Shown here: positions 1-9,775 of the stretch, in pieces
How positions within the stretch are numbered: position 1 is the stretch's first letter
How the letters are laid out: the number at the start of each line of letters is the position of its first letter
Assembly: GCF_004803715.2 (NCBI RefSeq)
Contig: NZ_CP039383.2
Coordinates: 310,001-374,000 of the forward strand
From: Luteimonas yindakuii
Lineage (GTDB): Bacteria; Pseudomonadota; Gammaproteobacteria; Xanthomonadales; Xanthomonadaceae
DNA: 64,000 nt
Direction of reading: 5' to 3'
Made by a program: the position numbers and the translations under genes
Notes under the pieces: generated by a model
What the model saw: the letters and a program-made list of their open reading frames with translations, nothing else
What the model was told of the DNA's origin: nothing
Databases searched by the model: none

Positions 1-104
1 GCGCCTGTCCAACGCCGCAATCCCGGAGTCTGGCGGCCCTGCGTGCCTGCCGTGCGGTGCAGCGGGATGAGGGTGCGCGACCTAGGTGCCCCACACCCGG
101 CTGC

Positions 105-110
105 TAAGAT
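105..110 (+). promoter_or_regulatory. possible -10 box of the tRNA promoter
   Basis: TAAGAT lies 21 bases before the tRNA and is followed by a GC-rich discriminator, as expected of a stable-RNA promoter. No convincing -35 hexamer was found 16-18 bases further upstream, so this rests on the -10 match alone. Confidence 0.3.
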
Positions 111-130
111 GCGCGACGGCGGCACCGCCC

Positions 131-206
131 GGGCCTATAGCTCAACGGTCAGAGCAGAGGACTCATAATCCTTTGGTTCCAGGTTCGAATCCTGGTGGGC
201 CCACCA
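131..206 (+). tRNA. tRNA-Ile2 (anticodon CAU, probably lysidine-modified)
   Basis: A complete cloverleaf can be drawn. The 7-bp acceptor stem begins GGGCCTA and ends in an encoded CCA. The anticodon stem GAGGA/TCCTT encloses loop CTCATAA, and the T arm contains GGTTCGAATCC. The CAU anticodon could mean elongator Met, initiator Met or Ile2. The acceptor stem has C4-G69 and C5-G68, and the anticodon arm carries GACTCATAATC as in E. coli tRNA-Ile2. Both are known TilS (lysidine synthetase) features, so Ile2 reading AUA is preferred. Automatic annotation may call it Met. An imperfectly supported hairpin (CGGATC/GATCCG) follows directly but lacks a T run. Confidence 0.9.
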
Positions 207-360
207 CACGCGGATCCTGCTGATCCGTACTGTTCGTGAATGCACAGGTCAGCCGCTGCAGCCACCCTGCGACCGCATCACGCCTCTGTTGGCTGGACGC
301 CATGGCCGCCGCCCTTCGCGAGCGGCGCCTCCGGTCTTCCCTTCACCATCGGGAGCTTCC

Positions 361-1475
361 ATGAGCAAGCGAATCCGCGTCGGCATCATCGGCCTCAATC
401 CGGGCATCCACTGGGCTGCGATGGCGCACATGCCGGCATTGGCCGCCCTCGCGCACGACTACGAGGTGGTCGGCGTTGCCAATACCAGCCTGGCCAGCGC
501 GCAACGCGCCGCCGCGGCGTTCGGCCTGCGCGATGCCTTCGAGAATGCGCAGGCGCTGGTGGAGTCGCCGGAGGTGGACCTGGTCGTCGTCACCGTCAAG
601 GTGCCGCACCACCATGCGCTGGTCAGCGCGGCGTTGAACGCCGGCAAGCATGTCTATTGCGAATGGCCGCTCGGCAACGGTCTGGCGGAGGCACGCGAGC
701 TCGCCGACCTCGCCGGGACGCGTGGCGTCGTCGCCGCCGTCGGCACGCAGATGCGCGTCGCGCCCGAGATCGAGCATCTGCGGCAGCTCATCGCCGAGGG
801 CTATGTCGGCCAGGTGCTGTCGACGACGCTGGTCGGCAGCGGCGGCCAGTGGACCGGGCAGACCGATGCCGCGCATGCCTATCTCGAGGATGTCCGCAAC
901 GGCGCCACGCTGCTCAGCATTCCGCTGGGGCATACGCTCGCGGGCTTCCGCGATGTCCTGGGCGACTTCGCCAGCATTTCGGCGCAGCTGATCGTCCGCC
1001 GCACGAGCACGCACGTCACTGATACCGACGAGACCATCGTCAGGACCACGCCGGACCAGGTGCTGGTGCAGGGCACCCTCGAAAGCGGCGCCGCGTACTC
1101 GATCCACTACCGCGGCGGCGTCTCGCGCGGGGTCAACCTGCTGTGGGAAATCAACGGCACCGAGGGCGATATCCAGGTCACCGCCGCCAGCGGCCACGCC
1201 CAGCTGACGCAGCTCTCGGTGCGCGGTGCACGCGGCACTGACAGCGAGCTGACGCCACTGATGCCGCCCGCCAGTACCTACGCAGGCTGGCCGGACGACG
1301 TGATGGCCCGCAACGTCGCCCGCATCTATGCGTTGATCGCCGCCGACATCCGCACCGGCACGCGCTCCGCGCCCGGCTTCAACGACGCGGTCGCGCTGCA
1401 CGAAACCCTCGATGCAATCGAACGCAGTAACGCCGCCCTGCACACGCCCGGCGCAGTCTCCCCGGAGTTGTCCCG

Positions 1476-1479
<4 letters not shown>
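361..1479 (+). CDS. Gfo/Idh/MocA-family oxidoreductase, Gal80-like
   Basis: A 372-residue cytoplasmic protein with an N-terminal Rossmann fold (GIIGLN at residues 8-13) and a C-terminal Gfo/Idh/MocA alpha/beta domain. The family normally oxidises sugars or related polyols with NAD(P). The usual E-K-P motif, whose lysine is catalytic, reads E-W-P-L-G at 101-105. That substitution is typical of Gal80-like members, so dehydrogenase activity is doubtful and a binding or regulatory role is possible. The start is chosen at the ATG behind GGGAG. The stop overlaps the start of the flavin monooxygenase gene by 4 bases (ATGA), so the two are probably translationally coupled. The substrate cannot be inferred. 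Confidence 0.9.
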
Positions 1480-2477
<998 letters not shown>

Positions 2478-2494
2478 ACGCCCCGGGCCCGTGA

Positions 2495-3208
2495 TCAGAC
2501 CAGTTGCAGCGGCGGCAGGTCGAACACCAGCACTTCCGCCGCGCGTCCCTGCGTCAGGGTCAGCGTCGTCTCGTCCTCGAGCTTCAGCGCGTCGCCGGCG
2601 GCAAGGCCGATGCCGTTGACGGTCAGTTCGCCGCGCACCAGGTGCACATAGCCGAGGCGACCGGGTGCGAACGCGTATTCGGCGTGCTCGTCGCCGTCGA
2701 ACAGGCCCGCAAGCAGCAGCGCGTCCTGGTGGATGGTGACCGAGGCGTCGCGGCCGTCGGGGCTCACCACCAGCTGCAGGCGGCCGCGCTTCTCTGCTTC
2801 CGGAAACGCCTTCTGCTCGTAGCCCGGCGCGATCCCGGTGATCTGCGGAATGATCCAGATCTGCAGGAAGTGCGTGGTGCCCTCGCTGTCATGGTTGTAC
2901 TCGGAGTGGGTGATGCCGCGGCCGGCGCTCATCCGCTGCACTTCACCGGGGACGATCGACGCACTGTTGCCCATCGAGTCCTTGTGGCCGAGGGCGCCCT
3001 CGATCACGTAGCTGATGATCTCCATGTCGCGGTGGCCATGCGTGCCGAAGCCTTGGCCGGGCGCCACGCGGTCCTCGTTGATCACCCGCAGCGGGCCCCA
3101 GTGCATGTGGCGCGGGTCGTGGTAGTTGGCGAAGGAAAAGCTGTGCCAGGAATCGAGCCAGCCGTGATCGGCATGGCCACGTTCATTGGCGGGACGAAGA
3201 GTGATCAT
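2495..3208 (-). CDS. pirin family protein (YhaK-like bicupin)
   Basis: A 237-residue bicupin. The N-terminal cupin holds the metal-site residues His57, His59, His101 and Glu103 in the THGHRDME and ITHSEYN motifs. Pirins of this type bind iron or nickel, and some (YhaK) have quercetinase activity or respond to redox state. The C-terminal cupin is less conserved, as usual. The gene follows doxX by 11 bases on the minus strand, and the pair is divergent from a LysR regulator. Pirin-DoxX-LysR clusters are common and usually respond to oxidative or electrophile stress. The exact reaction here is unknown. Confidence 0.93.
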   Translation of the reverse strand: MITLRPANERGHADHGWLDSWHSFSFANYHDPRHMHWGPLRVINEDRVAPGQGFGTHGHRDMEIISYVIEGALGHKDSMGNSASIVPGEVQRMSAGRGITHSEYNHDSEGTTHFLQIWIIPQITGIAPGYEQKAFPEAEKRGRLQLVVSPDGRDASVTIHQDALLLAGLFDGDEHAEYAFAPGRLGYVHLVRGELTVNGIGLAAGDALKLEDETTLTLTQGRAAEVLVFDLPPLQLV

Positions 3209-3219
3209 TGCAGGCCTCC

Positions 3220-3624
3220 TCAGGCGTTGGCGTGGCCGATGGATGTGCGGGTCTGGCGCATGCGGTCCAGGCTGTAGTCGCCTGCGCCTTGGGCGGCCAG
3301 CAGCAGGAAGCCAGCGGCCATCGCCACGTTCTTGAACAGGTTGTTGAACTGGTTCGCGTCGCCAAGGTCGAGGTGGAACAGCAGGCCGCTGGCCACCGAG
3401 AAGGCTGCCAGCCCCAACGCGGCCCAGCGGGTGAACAGGCCTGCCAGGACGGCGAGGCCACCCCCGAGCTCGAGCGCGATGACCAGCGGCAGCAGGGCGC
3501 CGGGCACGCCCATCGAATCCATATAGCCCTGGGTGGCGGCGAAGCCGGAGATCTTTGAAAGACCGGACAGAATGAAGATCAGCGAGAGGCCGATACGGCC
3601 GGCGAGGATGGCGGTGTTGTTCAT
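3220..3624 (-). CDS. DoxX family membrane protein
   Basis: A 134-residue inner-membrane protein with about four hydrophobic segments. The N-terminal LIFILSGLSKISGF segment is the DoxX signature, followed by a small-residue-rich helix (GGGLAVLAGLFTRWAALG). DoxX proteins form membrane complexes linked to thiol or redox homeostasis. The start is set at the ATG with GGAG about 7 bases upstream. The frame continues further upstream, but that part reads as promoter region. It is the first gene of a pirin operon, transcribed away from the LysR gene. Confidence 0.92.
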   Translation of the reverse strand: MNNTAILAGRIGLSLIFILSGLSKISGFAATQGYMDSMGVPGALLPLVIALELGGGLAVLAGLFTRWAALGLAAFSVASGLLFHLDLGDANQFNNLFKNVAMAAGFLLLAAQGAGDYSLDRMRQTRTSIGHANA

Positions 3625-3802
3625 GGAATGGCTCCGTTGCGATGGGGCGGCCGTGCCGCGCGATGTGGAGCCAGTCTGGACCGTTGCGTTAACTGCACCA
3701 ATCCGTCGATAGAAGATTGATTGATTCGATTCTGGGGACAATGCGCGCCGCGGCGTGTCCGGGTGACCCGTATAGTCCCGGCAACCCCGGGGGAACAGCT
3801 GG

Positions 3803-4699
3803 ATGGACCGGATCGACTCCATGCGCGCGTTCGTGGTGGCCGTGCGTGCCAACGGGTTCGCGGCGGCCGCGCGCGAACTCGACGTGCCGCGTTCGAAAGT
3901 CAGCAAGCAGATCCGCGCGCTGGAGGACGAGCTGGGCGTGCAGCTGCTCATGCGCACCACCCGCAGCCTGCACCTCACCGAGGCCGGCACCGGGTTCTAC
4001 GAAGCCGCACTCGAGGTGCTGGACGCCTTCGACGAAGCCGGCGAGCAGGCGCGTGCCGGTGCCGGGCAGGTCGCGGGTGTGTTGCGGGTCAACGCGCCGG
4101 TCTCGTTCGGCATCGACGTGCTGGGGCCGCTGGTTCCCGGCTTCCACGCGCTGCATCCCGACGTGCGGCTGCAGATCCACCTGTCGGATGCGCTGCTCGA
4201 CCCGGTGGCCGGCGGCTTCGACGTGACGATCCGCATCGCCGACCTCGTGGATTCGTCACTGGTGGCCCGGCGACTGATGCCGGCGGAGCGCGTGCTGGTC
4301 GCATCTCCAGGCTACCTGCGCGACCGCGGCGTGCCCGCGTCCCCCGACGCACTGGCCACGCACGCCTTCCTCAACTACGGCTGCATGCAGGGCGGAGTGA
4401 CGCTCCCGCTCAGCCGCGGTGGCGAGACGGTGCGCGTCTCCACCGACGGTCCGGTGGTCGCCGACAACGGTGATCTGCTGTCCACGCTGGCCGAAGCGGA
4501 CATGGGCATCGCCCTGCTGCCGCGCTTCATCGTGCAGCGGGCGCTGGATGCCGGACGCCTGCGGGTGGTGTTGTCGGAGTGGAGCACGCCGCCGATCGCG
4601 GTCAACGCCCTCTACGCGGCCACCCGGCGCGTGCCGCTGCGCACGCGCCGCTTCATCGACTTCCTCGCCGGGCAGCTGGATCCGCACGCGGACGGATAG
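3803..4699 (+). CDS. LysR-family transcriptional regulator
   Basis: A 298-residue LTTR. The N-terminal winged helix-turn-helix is at residues 1-60 (FAAAARELDVPRSKVSKQIR), followed by the linker helix and a type-2 periplasmic-binding-like effector domain. Length is standard. A GGGGGA ribosome-binding site precedes the ATG. It is divergent from doxX-pirin with a 178-bp gap, the usual arrangement for an LTTR that controls its divergent neighbour and itself. The gap contains AT-richer sequence around 3700-3735 (AGATTGATTGATTCGATT) where a promoter and operator could sit. The inducer cannot be deduced. Confidence 0.93.
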   Translation: MDRIDSMRAFVVAVRANGFAAAARELDVPRSKVSKQIRALEDELGVQLLMRTTRSLHLTEAGTGFYEAALEVLDAFDEAGEQARAGAGQVAGVLRVNAPVSFGIDVLGPLVPGFHALHPDVRLQIHLSDALLDPVAGGFDVTIRIADLVDSSLVARRLMPAERVLVASPGYLRDRGVPASPDALATHAFLNYGCMQGGVTLPLSRGGETVRVSTDGPVVADNGDLLSTLAEADMGIALLPRFIVQRALDAGRLRVVLSEWSTPPIAVNALYAATRRVPLRTRRFIDFLAGQLDPHADG

Positions 4700-4794
4700 C
4701 TGTCCTCGCGACGCAGCCGTCGTTGACGCCAGGGTGCGATGCGTTCGCCTGCCGCCACCGACAGCGGTGGCCGCGGCAGGCGACGGTCACGCGG

Positions 4795-6147
4795 CTACCG
4801 TCGCGTCACCCGGTAGATGACGCCGTTGGCGTCGTCGCTGACCAGCAGCGCGCCGTCACCGTCCACGGTGACGCCGGCGGGCCGGCCCCAGACCGTGCTG
4901 CCGTCGAGCACGAAGCCGGTCATGAAGTCCTCGTAGGCGCCGGTCGGCTGGCCGCCCTGCATGCGCACGCGCACCACCTTGTAGCCGGTCATGCGCGGCC
5001 GGCTGTGCGAACCGTGCAGGGTCACGAAGGCATCGCCGCGGTATTCGGCGGGGAAGGCCGCGTGGTCGTAGAACGCCACCGCCAGTGCCGAGGAATGCGC
5101 CTGGAACAGCACGTCCGGCATCCGCGCATGCGCCTCGAGGTCGGGGCGCTTGCCGGCCAGTGCCGGATCCTCGAGGCCGCCGAGGTGGTACCAGGGCCAG
5201 CCGTGGAACGAGCCGTCGTCGATGCGCGCCATGAAGTCGGGGGTCACGTCGGGGCCGAGGTGGTCGCGTTCGTTGACCACGCACCACAGGTTGCCGGTCC
5301 CCGGCTGCATCGCCATGCCCGAGCAGTTGCGCAGGCCTGTCGCCCAGTTGCGCAGGTTGCCGCCGTCGGCGTCGAACACGCGGACCACGCCGCGGTTCTC
5401 CTCCTTGCCCCAGGCCGCACCGCGCCCGTGCGTGGCCTCGTGCTGCTGGATCTGTGCCGGCGTCATCTCCGGCATGCCGCCGACGCCGAGGTTGGAGCCC
5501 GAACCGATCGACACGAACAGCCGCTGGCCGTCGCGCGAGACCGCGAGGTCGCGCGTCCAGTGACGCTCGGTGGGGATGCCGTCGATGATCACTTCGGCCG
5601 GTCCCGCGGCGCGGGCCTCGCCGTTGTAGGGATAGCGCACCACCCGGTCCGCCGCCGCCACGTAGACATGGCGCGGGTTGGTGGCGGGCACGAACGCGAT
5701 GCCGTACGGCCGGTCGAGGCCCTCGGCGAACACCACCGGCGTCGCCGGCGTGCCGGTGGCCCCGGCGCGGAACACCAGCACGCGGCCGGTGCCGCTCTCG
5801 GCCAGGAAGATGTCGCCATTGGGTGCGGTGCGCAGCGTGCGCGGCTGCTTGAAGCCGGTGGCGAACACGTCCGCGGTGAAGCCGTCGGGCACGTCGGGCA
5901 AGGCGCCGGCCGCCGGCGGCACCACCGTGGCGATGCCGGCCACCGAGCCTTCGGGGTCCAGACCCATCGCAGGCGCGGGCACGTGCGCGGCACGGATATG
6001 GCGGGCGAAGCCGGGCGCGTCATCGGTCCAGTCGCTGCCGACGGCCGAGCCGGAGCCGGTGCGGACACCGCCGCCCTGCGCGCAGGCGGCGAGGATCAGC
6101 ACGGCCAGCGGAATCTGTACGAGACGCGACAGCGGTGGGACGTTCAT
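4795..6147 (-). CDS. sorbosone dehydrogenase-like PQQ/beta-propeller lipoprotein
   Basis: A 450-residue predicted lipoprotein: N-terminal signal with lipobox LILAAC, Cys at about 22, then a linker to about residue 70. The mature part is a six-bladed propeller of the glucose/sorbosone dehydrogenase type, with segments such as RPYGIAFVPATNPRHVYVAA, TRDLAVSRDGQRLFVSIGSG and a C-terminal VDGDGALLVSDDANGVIYRV. Relatives oxidise sugars with PQQ in the periplasm, but many bacterial members have no known substrate. It stands alone on the minus strand, divergent from the histidine kinase. No PQQ biosynthesis gene is in view. Confidence 0.88.
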   Translation of the reverse strand: MNVPPLSRLVQIPLAVLILAACAQGGGVRTGSGSAVGSDWTDDAPGFARHIRAAHVPAPAMGLDPEGSVAGIATVVPPAAGALPDVPDGFTADVFATGFKQPRTLRTAPNGDIFLAESGTGRVLVFRAGATGTPATPVVFAEGLDRPYGIAFVPATNPRHVYVAAADRVVRYPYNGEARAAGPAEVIIDGIPTERHWTRDLAVSRDGQRLFVSIGSGSNLGVGGMPEMTPAQIQQHEATHGRGAAWGKEENRGVVRVFDADGGNLRNWATGLRNCSGMAMQPGTGNLWCVVNERDHLGPDVTPDFMARIDDGSFHGWPWYHLGGLEDPALAGKRPDLEAHARMPDVLFQAHSSALAVAFYDHAAFPAEYRGDAFVTLHGSHSRPRMTGYKVVRVRMQGGQPTGAYEDFMTGFVLDGSTVWGRPAGVTVDGDGALLVSDDANGVIYRVTRR

Positions 6148-6430
6148 GGCTGCGCTCCTGAAGCGTTGCGTGACCGGAAGGCGCGGACGGCTTCATCGGC
6201 GCCGCGGGCATGGCACCCGCCTCCCGTGGTACCGGCGATCGTTGGCCCGCGCAGGTCAGCACACGGTGATTGCATGTAGCGGCGGCCGTTACGGTGCCGC
6301 GGCTGCTGTGCTCCGGCCGGCCCACCGCCGTGGGGATGCGCCGCGCCCTGCCTGCGCCGCGGCCTGTTCACATTTGTGTGTTGCCGGCCATGTATTACTG
6401 CGCGACGCCAGCAAGAGTGCCGGCGGACGG

Positions 6431-7585
6431 ATGAGGGAAATGATGCGGCTCGCGGATTACATCGAAGACAACGCAACAGAAATCGTCGACGCAGCGGAGG
6501 CCTTTGCCGGCACCCAGCTCGCGGGCCGGGTGGCCCTGGACAGCGAAACACTGCGCGACCACCTGCCGCAGATCCTCGGGATCATCGTCACCGACCTGCG
6601 TGGCAGCCAGACCGCGCAGCAGGAGCGCGAGAAGGCCGAGGGTGAGCACGACACGCCGGCGACGTCGCCGATGTCACCCGCGCAATGGCATGGCCAGCTG
6701 CGCGCGAAGTCGGGCTTCAGCATCGAGCACCTTGTCGCCGAATACCGCGTGCTGCGAGCCGCGGTGCTGCGCCTGTGGAGCGAGCAGAAGACGGTGACCG
6801 CCGAATCCTTCGAAGACATGATGCGATTCAACCAGGCCATCGACCAGGCGATCGCCGAATCGGTGGCCTACTACGCCACCGAAGCGGAAACCTGGCGCAA
6901 CATCTTCCTCGGCGTGCTTGGCCACGACCTGCGTGGGCCGCTCACCGCCATCCTGCTGACATCCAACGTGATGTCGCAGCTGACCACGGAAGCACCGCTG
7001 TCGCGTTTGACCAAGCGCCTGGTCATGAGCGGCGAGCGCATGGCCACCCTGCTCGACGACCTGCTGGATTTCAGTCGCACCTCGCTCGGCGTCGGCATCC
7101 GCATCACCCGCAAGGATGCGGACCTCGCCCAGGAGCTGCGCGACGAGATCGAGATGCTGCGCATGGCGTGGCCGGACACGCAGATGGATTTCGACGCGCC
7201 TGACGGGATGCAGGCCTGTGTCGATGCATCGCGCCTGCGTGAGGCGCTCGCCAACCTGGTGAACAACGCGGTCAAGCACGGCGACGCGCAGGCGCGGGTG
7301 CGGGTCACCCTCGGCGAGGATGACGCCGGCATCGTGCTGACCGTCGAGAACATGGGCAATGCCATCCCCGCGGCCACGCTGTCGACGATGTTCGAACCGC
7401 TGCGTCGCGGCGCCGAATACGCCGGGCTGGAGGACGGCGCCAGCCTCGGCCTGGGCCTGTTCGTCGTGCGCGAGGTGGTCCGGGCGCATGACGGCGAAGT
7501 CACTGTGCGCTCCGCCGGCGACAGCACCACCTTCACCATGCGCATGCCGTCGACCGCCCCTGCGAACGACGCCCTGATCGACTGA
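6431..7585 (+). CDS. soluble sensor histidine kinase with RsbRD-like N-terminus
   Basis: About 384 residues with no membrane segment. The N-terminal ~155 residues are helical and resemble the RsbRD_N-type sensor region. HisKA follows with the phospho-acceptor His165 in LGHDLRGPLTAIL, then HATPase_c with N box NLVNNAVKHG and G box SLGLGLF. It should autophosphorylate in the cytoplasm, but no response regulator is adjacent. The start is uncertain among ATGs at 6431, 6440 and 6443. The GAGGGA at 6434-6439 would fit only the last of these, with short spacing. The frame is open far upstream, but that sequence lies over the divergent gene and has no kinase character. Confidence 0.88.
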   Translation: MREMMRLADYIEDNATEIVDAAEAFAGTQLAGRVALDSETLRDHLPQILGIIVTDLRGSQTAQQEREKAEGEHDTPATSPMSPAQWHGQLRAKSGFSIEHLVAEYRVLRAAVLRLWSEQKTVTAESFEDMMRFNQAIDQAIAESVAYYATEAETWRNIFLGVLGHDLRGPLTAILLTSNVMSQLTTEAPLSRLTKRLVMSGERMATLLDDLLDFSRTSLGVGIRITRKDADLAQELRDEIEMLRMAWPDTQMDFDAPDGMQACVDASRLREALANLVNNAVKHGDAQARVRVTLGEDDAGIVLTVENMGNAIPAATLSTMFEPLRRGAEYAGLEDGASLGLGLFVVREVVRAHDGEVTVRSAGDSTTFTMRMPSTAPANDALID

Positions 7586-7706
7586 TGCGTCGCACCGCCC
7601 GGCCGGATGGCCGGCAGCGGTGCCGTATCCTGCGTTGCATCGCGCAACCGGGTCAGGGGGACCTTCGTGAGCAACGACACCGATACCCGTCCGCTGCCTG
7701 CGGGTG

Positions 7707-8270
7707 ACATGGTCCGGCCTGCCGCCACTGCTGCGCATCGCCGACGGCAACGACACCGTATCCCTTCTCCCGCCTGCGGGAGAAGGTGCCCAACGGGCGG
7801 ATGAGGGCACGCCCATGCCTACCCGCGAAGAAGCCAGACGCGTCTTCGATGACGCCGTTCTCGAACGCCTCGTCGCCCTCAACCCCGAATGCGCTGCTGA
7901 GAAATCCCGCGGCCACATCCGCTGGCTGCACACCGGGTTCCGGAAGCCCCTGCACGCCCGCAGCAACCAGTGCCCGGCCAGCGCGCTTCGCCACCTACAA
8001 CGAGACCAGCGGCGACACCGCAGCCGAAGCCATCACCACCGTAGCAGCGGCCTACCGCAGCTATGGCCGAACGACACTGTCGACCAGGTCCGCGCCATCG
8101 CCGACGTCATCGCCGCAACCCGATGCCGCTGTCCATCGATGACATCGCCACCCGCTTCACCGCACGCGGCCCATGGAAGAAGCGCCTATCAAAGCTGCTG
8201 GAATGCTGGTCGGCCGCGCGCAGGAACAGGACGGAGCCTTCAGCTGGCCTCAGGGGCGTACGACGATCGT
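7707..8270 (+). pseudogene. C-terminal remnant of a class I SAM-dependent DNA methyltransferase
   Basis: Pieces of one protein tail occur in order but in different frames. LPPLLRIADGN is followed by TREEARRVFDDAVLERLVALN and RGHIRWL in one frame (7710-7970). DQVRAIADVIAAT comes next near 8080-8120, and SIDDIATRFTARGPWKKRL in a second frame (8120-8195). GRAQEQDG appears in a third frame (8212-8235). From memory, this succession is the C-terminal region of large bacterial DNA methyltransferases of the type IIG/PglX-like class. The catalytic domain is absent and at least three frameshifts are present, so the gene is dead. A palindromic repeat (7763-7786) sits between the first two conserved blocks. 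The reading rests on recalled family sequence, not on a search. Confidence 0.6.
7763..7806. repeat. REP-like palindrome (CTTCTCCCGC type)
   Basis: CCTTCTCCCGC and GCGGGAGAAGG form an 11-bp perfect stem with a 2-base loop (7763-7786), followed by the tail GTGCCCAACGGGCGGATGAGG. The same stem-plus-tail recurs in many intergenic regions of this window. Here it lies inside the decayed methyltransferase remnant. Confidence 0.75.
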
Positions 8271-8311
8271 GCTAGATACATACAGGGCTGAACGGCAGCA
8301 AGAGTCATCGA

Positions 8312-9034
8312 ATGAAAACTGACGCGATTAGCGCACTCCTCGATACGTCTGTGTTGCGATGGATGACGCAGTCGACTCGTGTAAAAAAACCATACGCCCT
8401 TCCAATAGGAGGGAGTACTCGGATGTTTCAAGTGGCCCATATTGTCCCTCGCAAGGAACCCACCGGCTGGAGGACGGGCGAAGTACGTGCACTCCCTGAG
8501 CTTTGCGAGCAGGTTAAAAATCAGCGGCTTGTCCTTTGTCGAAGCGATGAGCTCATCGGTGAGGAAATGGGCGGAACTCAGACCGGCCAAGGGCTAGTCG
8601 GAGACCTCGTTGGCACGATCACGTTCCGTGATGCGTTGTCGCCGATCGAACGGAGCCGCTTCATGTCGTTGCCGCTTGGCATTTACAACTCAAGCAGCTG
8701 CAGGAACAGTTTTTTAAAGCTTCTATTGGAGGCGTATCAAAGAGGCGAATTGCAGAACATCCGAAAGTGGCCTCTGACGCCCTTCGAGCTCGACAGTATT
8801 GAGAGGTTCGACCGGTTCGCAGATATTTGCTCGTGTCTCGAGGAATCGCAGTTCGCGGACGGTTGGCACCTTTGGACCGCAGAACGCAATGGGGTCGACT
8901 TTTTCCTGACCTTAGACAAGCGGTTCGTAAACGTCATGACCCGCACGTCGCGCGTACCCCTGATTTCGCTGCCCGTATTTCCATCAGAGCTCGTCGAGAT
9001 TTTACGTATGAAGGAGCGCGCGGCCATTGGCTAA
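8312..9034 (+). CDS. PIN-domain-like protein, lower GC, likely acquired
   Basis: A 240-residue protein of unassigned function. LLDTSVLRW near residue 10 supplies a first Asp, DELIGEE near 80 supplies acidic residues, and DGWHLWTAERNGVDFFLTLDKRF near 185-207 resembles the C-terminal acidic motif of PIN nucleases (Asp, then a FLT-x-D strand). A Mg-dependent RNase role is inferred from this pattern only. Base composition is visibly less GC-rich than its neighbours (AT-rich runs such as GTTTTTTAAAGC), which suggests transfer. No antitoxin-sized partner precedes it. It directly follows the methyltransferase remnant. The ribosome-binding site is weak. Confidence 0.7.
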   Translation: MKTDAISALLDTSVLRWMTQSTRVKKPYALPIGGSTRMFQVAHIVPRKEPTGWRTGEVRALPELCEQVKNQRLVLCRSDELIGEEMGGTQTGQGLVGDLVGTITFRDALSPIERSRFMSLPLGIYNSSSCRNSFLKLLLEAYQRGELQNIRKWPLTPFELDSIERFDRFADICSCLEESQFADGWHLWTAERNGVDFFLTLDKRFVNVMTRTSRVPLISLPVFPSELVEILRMKERAAIG

Positions 9035-9118
9035 CCGCGCTTGGGTTCTTCTGCCACAATCCCCCCGCTCCGGCGGCCATGCCCGGAACACGCCACATGG
9101 ACGCGGCGGAGCATTCCC

Positions 9119-9140
9119 GCGCCCGGCATGCGCCGGGCGT
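9119..9140. repeat. short inverted repeat in the leader of the next gene
   Basis: CGCCCGGC and GCCGGGCG flank a 4-6 base loop just upstream of the AAGGAG site of the 9162 gene. It could be a leader hairpin or an attenuator. No T run follows, so it is not a standard terminator. Confidence 0.4.
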
Positions 9141-9161
9141 TTCAATGACAAGGAGATGGTC

Positions 9162-9641
9162 ATGACGCAGAACCTGCTTTCGCTCGAACTGTCCGCCGAG
9201 GACACCGCCGCCATCAACGCGGCGCTTACCGATATCGAGTCGCGCCTGGCTGGGCGGTTGCTTGCTCTGGATGCGCCGGCGCGCCGCAGGCTCACCAAGA
9301 TGGGCGACAAGTCCGAGGCTTTCGTGCGGCAGACGCTGGTGGTGCTGGAACAGAACCCGGACATCGTGCCGCCGGCGCTGGGCCTGGCCGAGGCACAGGC
9401 CGACATCCGTGCGGTCGATGCGCTGCGGCCGCTGATGGCGCGCATGCAGCGGCTGGTGCAGCGCATGTCGGATTCGGAAATGGCGCTGGGCAGCGATGCG
9501 ATGAGCACCGCGCTGGAAGGCTACGCGCTGCTCAAGGTGAGCGGCCGCAGCCGCGGGCTGGAGCCGCTGAGCAACGCGCTGTCGGAGCGCTTTACGCGTA
9601 GCAGCAGCCGCGCCGCGGCCGAGCCCGAACCGGCGGCCTGA
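9162..9641 (+). CDS. conserved hypothetical protein (159 aa)
   Basis: A 159-residue soluble, helical protein with no signal peptide or membrane segment. Motifs such as LTKMGDKSEAFVRQTL, QNPDIVPPALGLAEAQAD and GSDAMSTALEGYALLK recur in a family of uncharacterised bacterial proteins that I recognise, but I cannot name a function. The start at 9162 is chosen because AAGGAG lies 6 bases upstream. The alternative ATG at 9156 would abut that site. A strong intrinsic terminator follows at 9675, so it is a single-gene transcript or the last gene of one. Confidence 0.85.
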   Translation: MTQNLLSLELSAEDTAAINAALTDIESRLAGRLLALDAPARRRLTKMGDKSEAFVRQTLVVLEQNPDIVPPALGLAEAQADIRAVDALRPLMARMQRLVQRMSDSEMALGSDAMSTALEGYALLKVSGRSRGLEPLSNALSERFTRSSSRAAAEPEPAA

Positions 9642-9674
9642 CCGGCGCGTGGCAGCTGCCACACGGCACATGGA

Positions 9675-9703
9675 GAAGCCCCGGAAACGGGGCTTCTTCT
9701 TTT
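9675..9703 (+). terminator. intrinsic terminator with GAAA tetraloop
   Basis: GAAGCCCCG and CGGGGCTTC form a perfect 9-bp stem around a GAAA tetraloop, followed by TTCTTTT. It ends the transcript of the conserved hypothetical gene at 9162-9641. Confidence 0.9.
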
Positions 9704-9775
9704 CTGCGGGCTGTAGGTCGGATGGGCTGGAAGGTGGCCGCCGCAGCACATCGCCGGGCGACGTTGGCCTGACGC

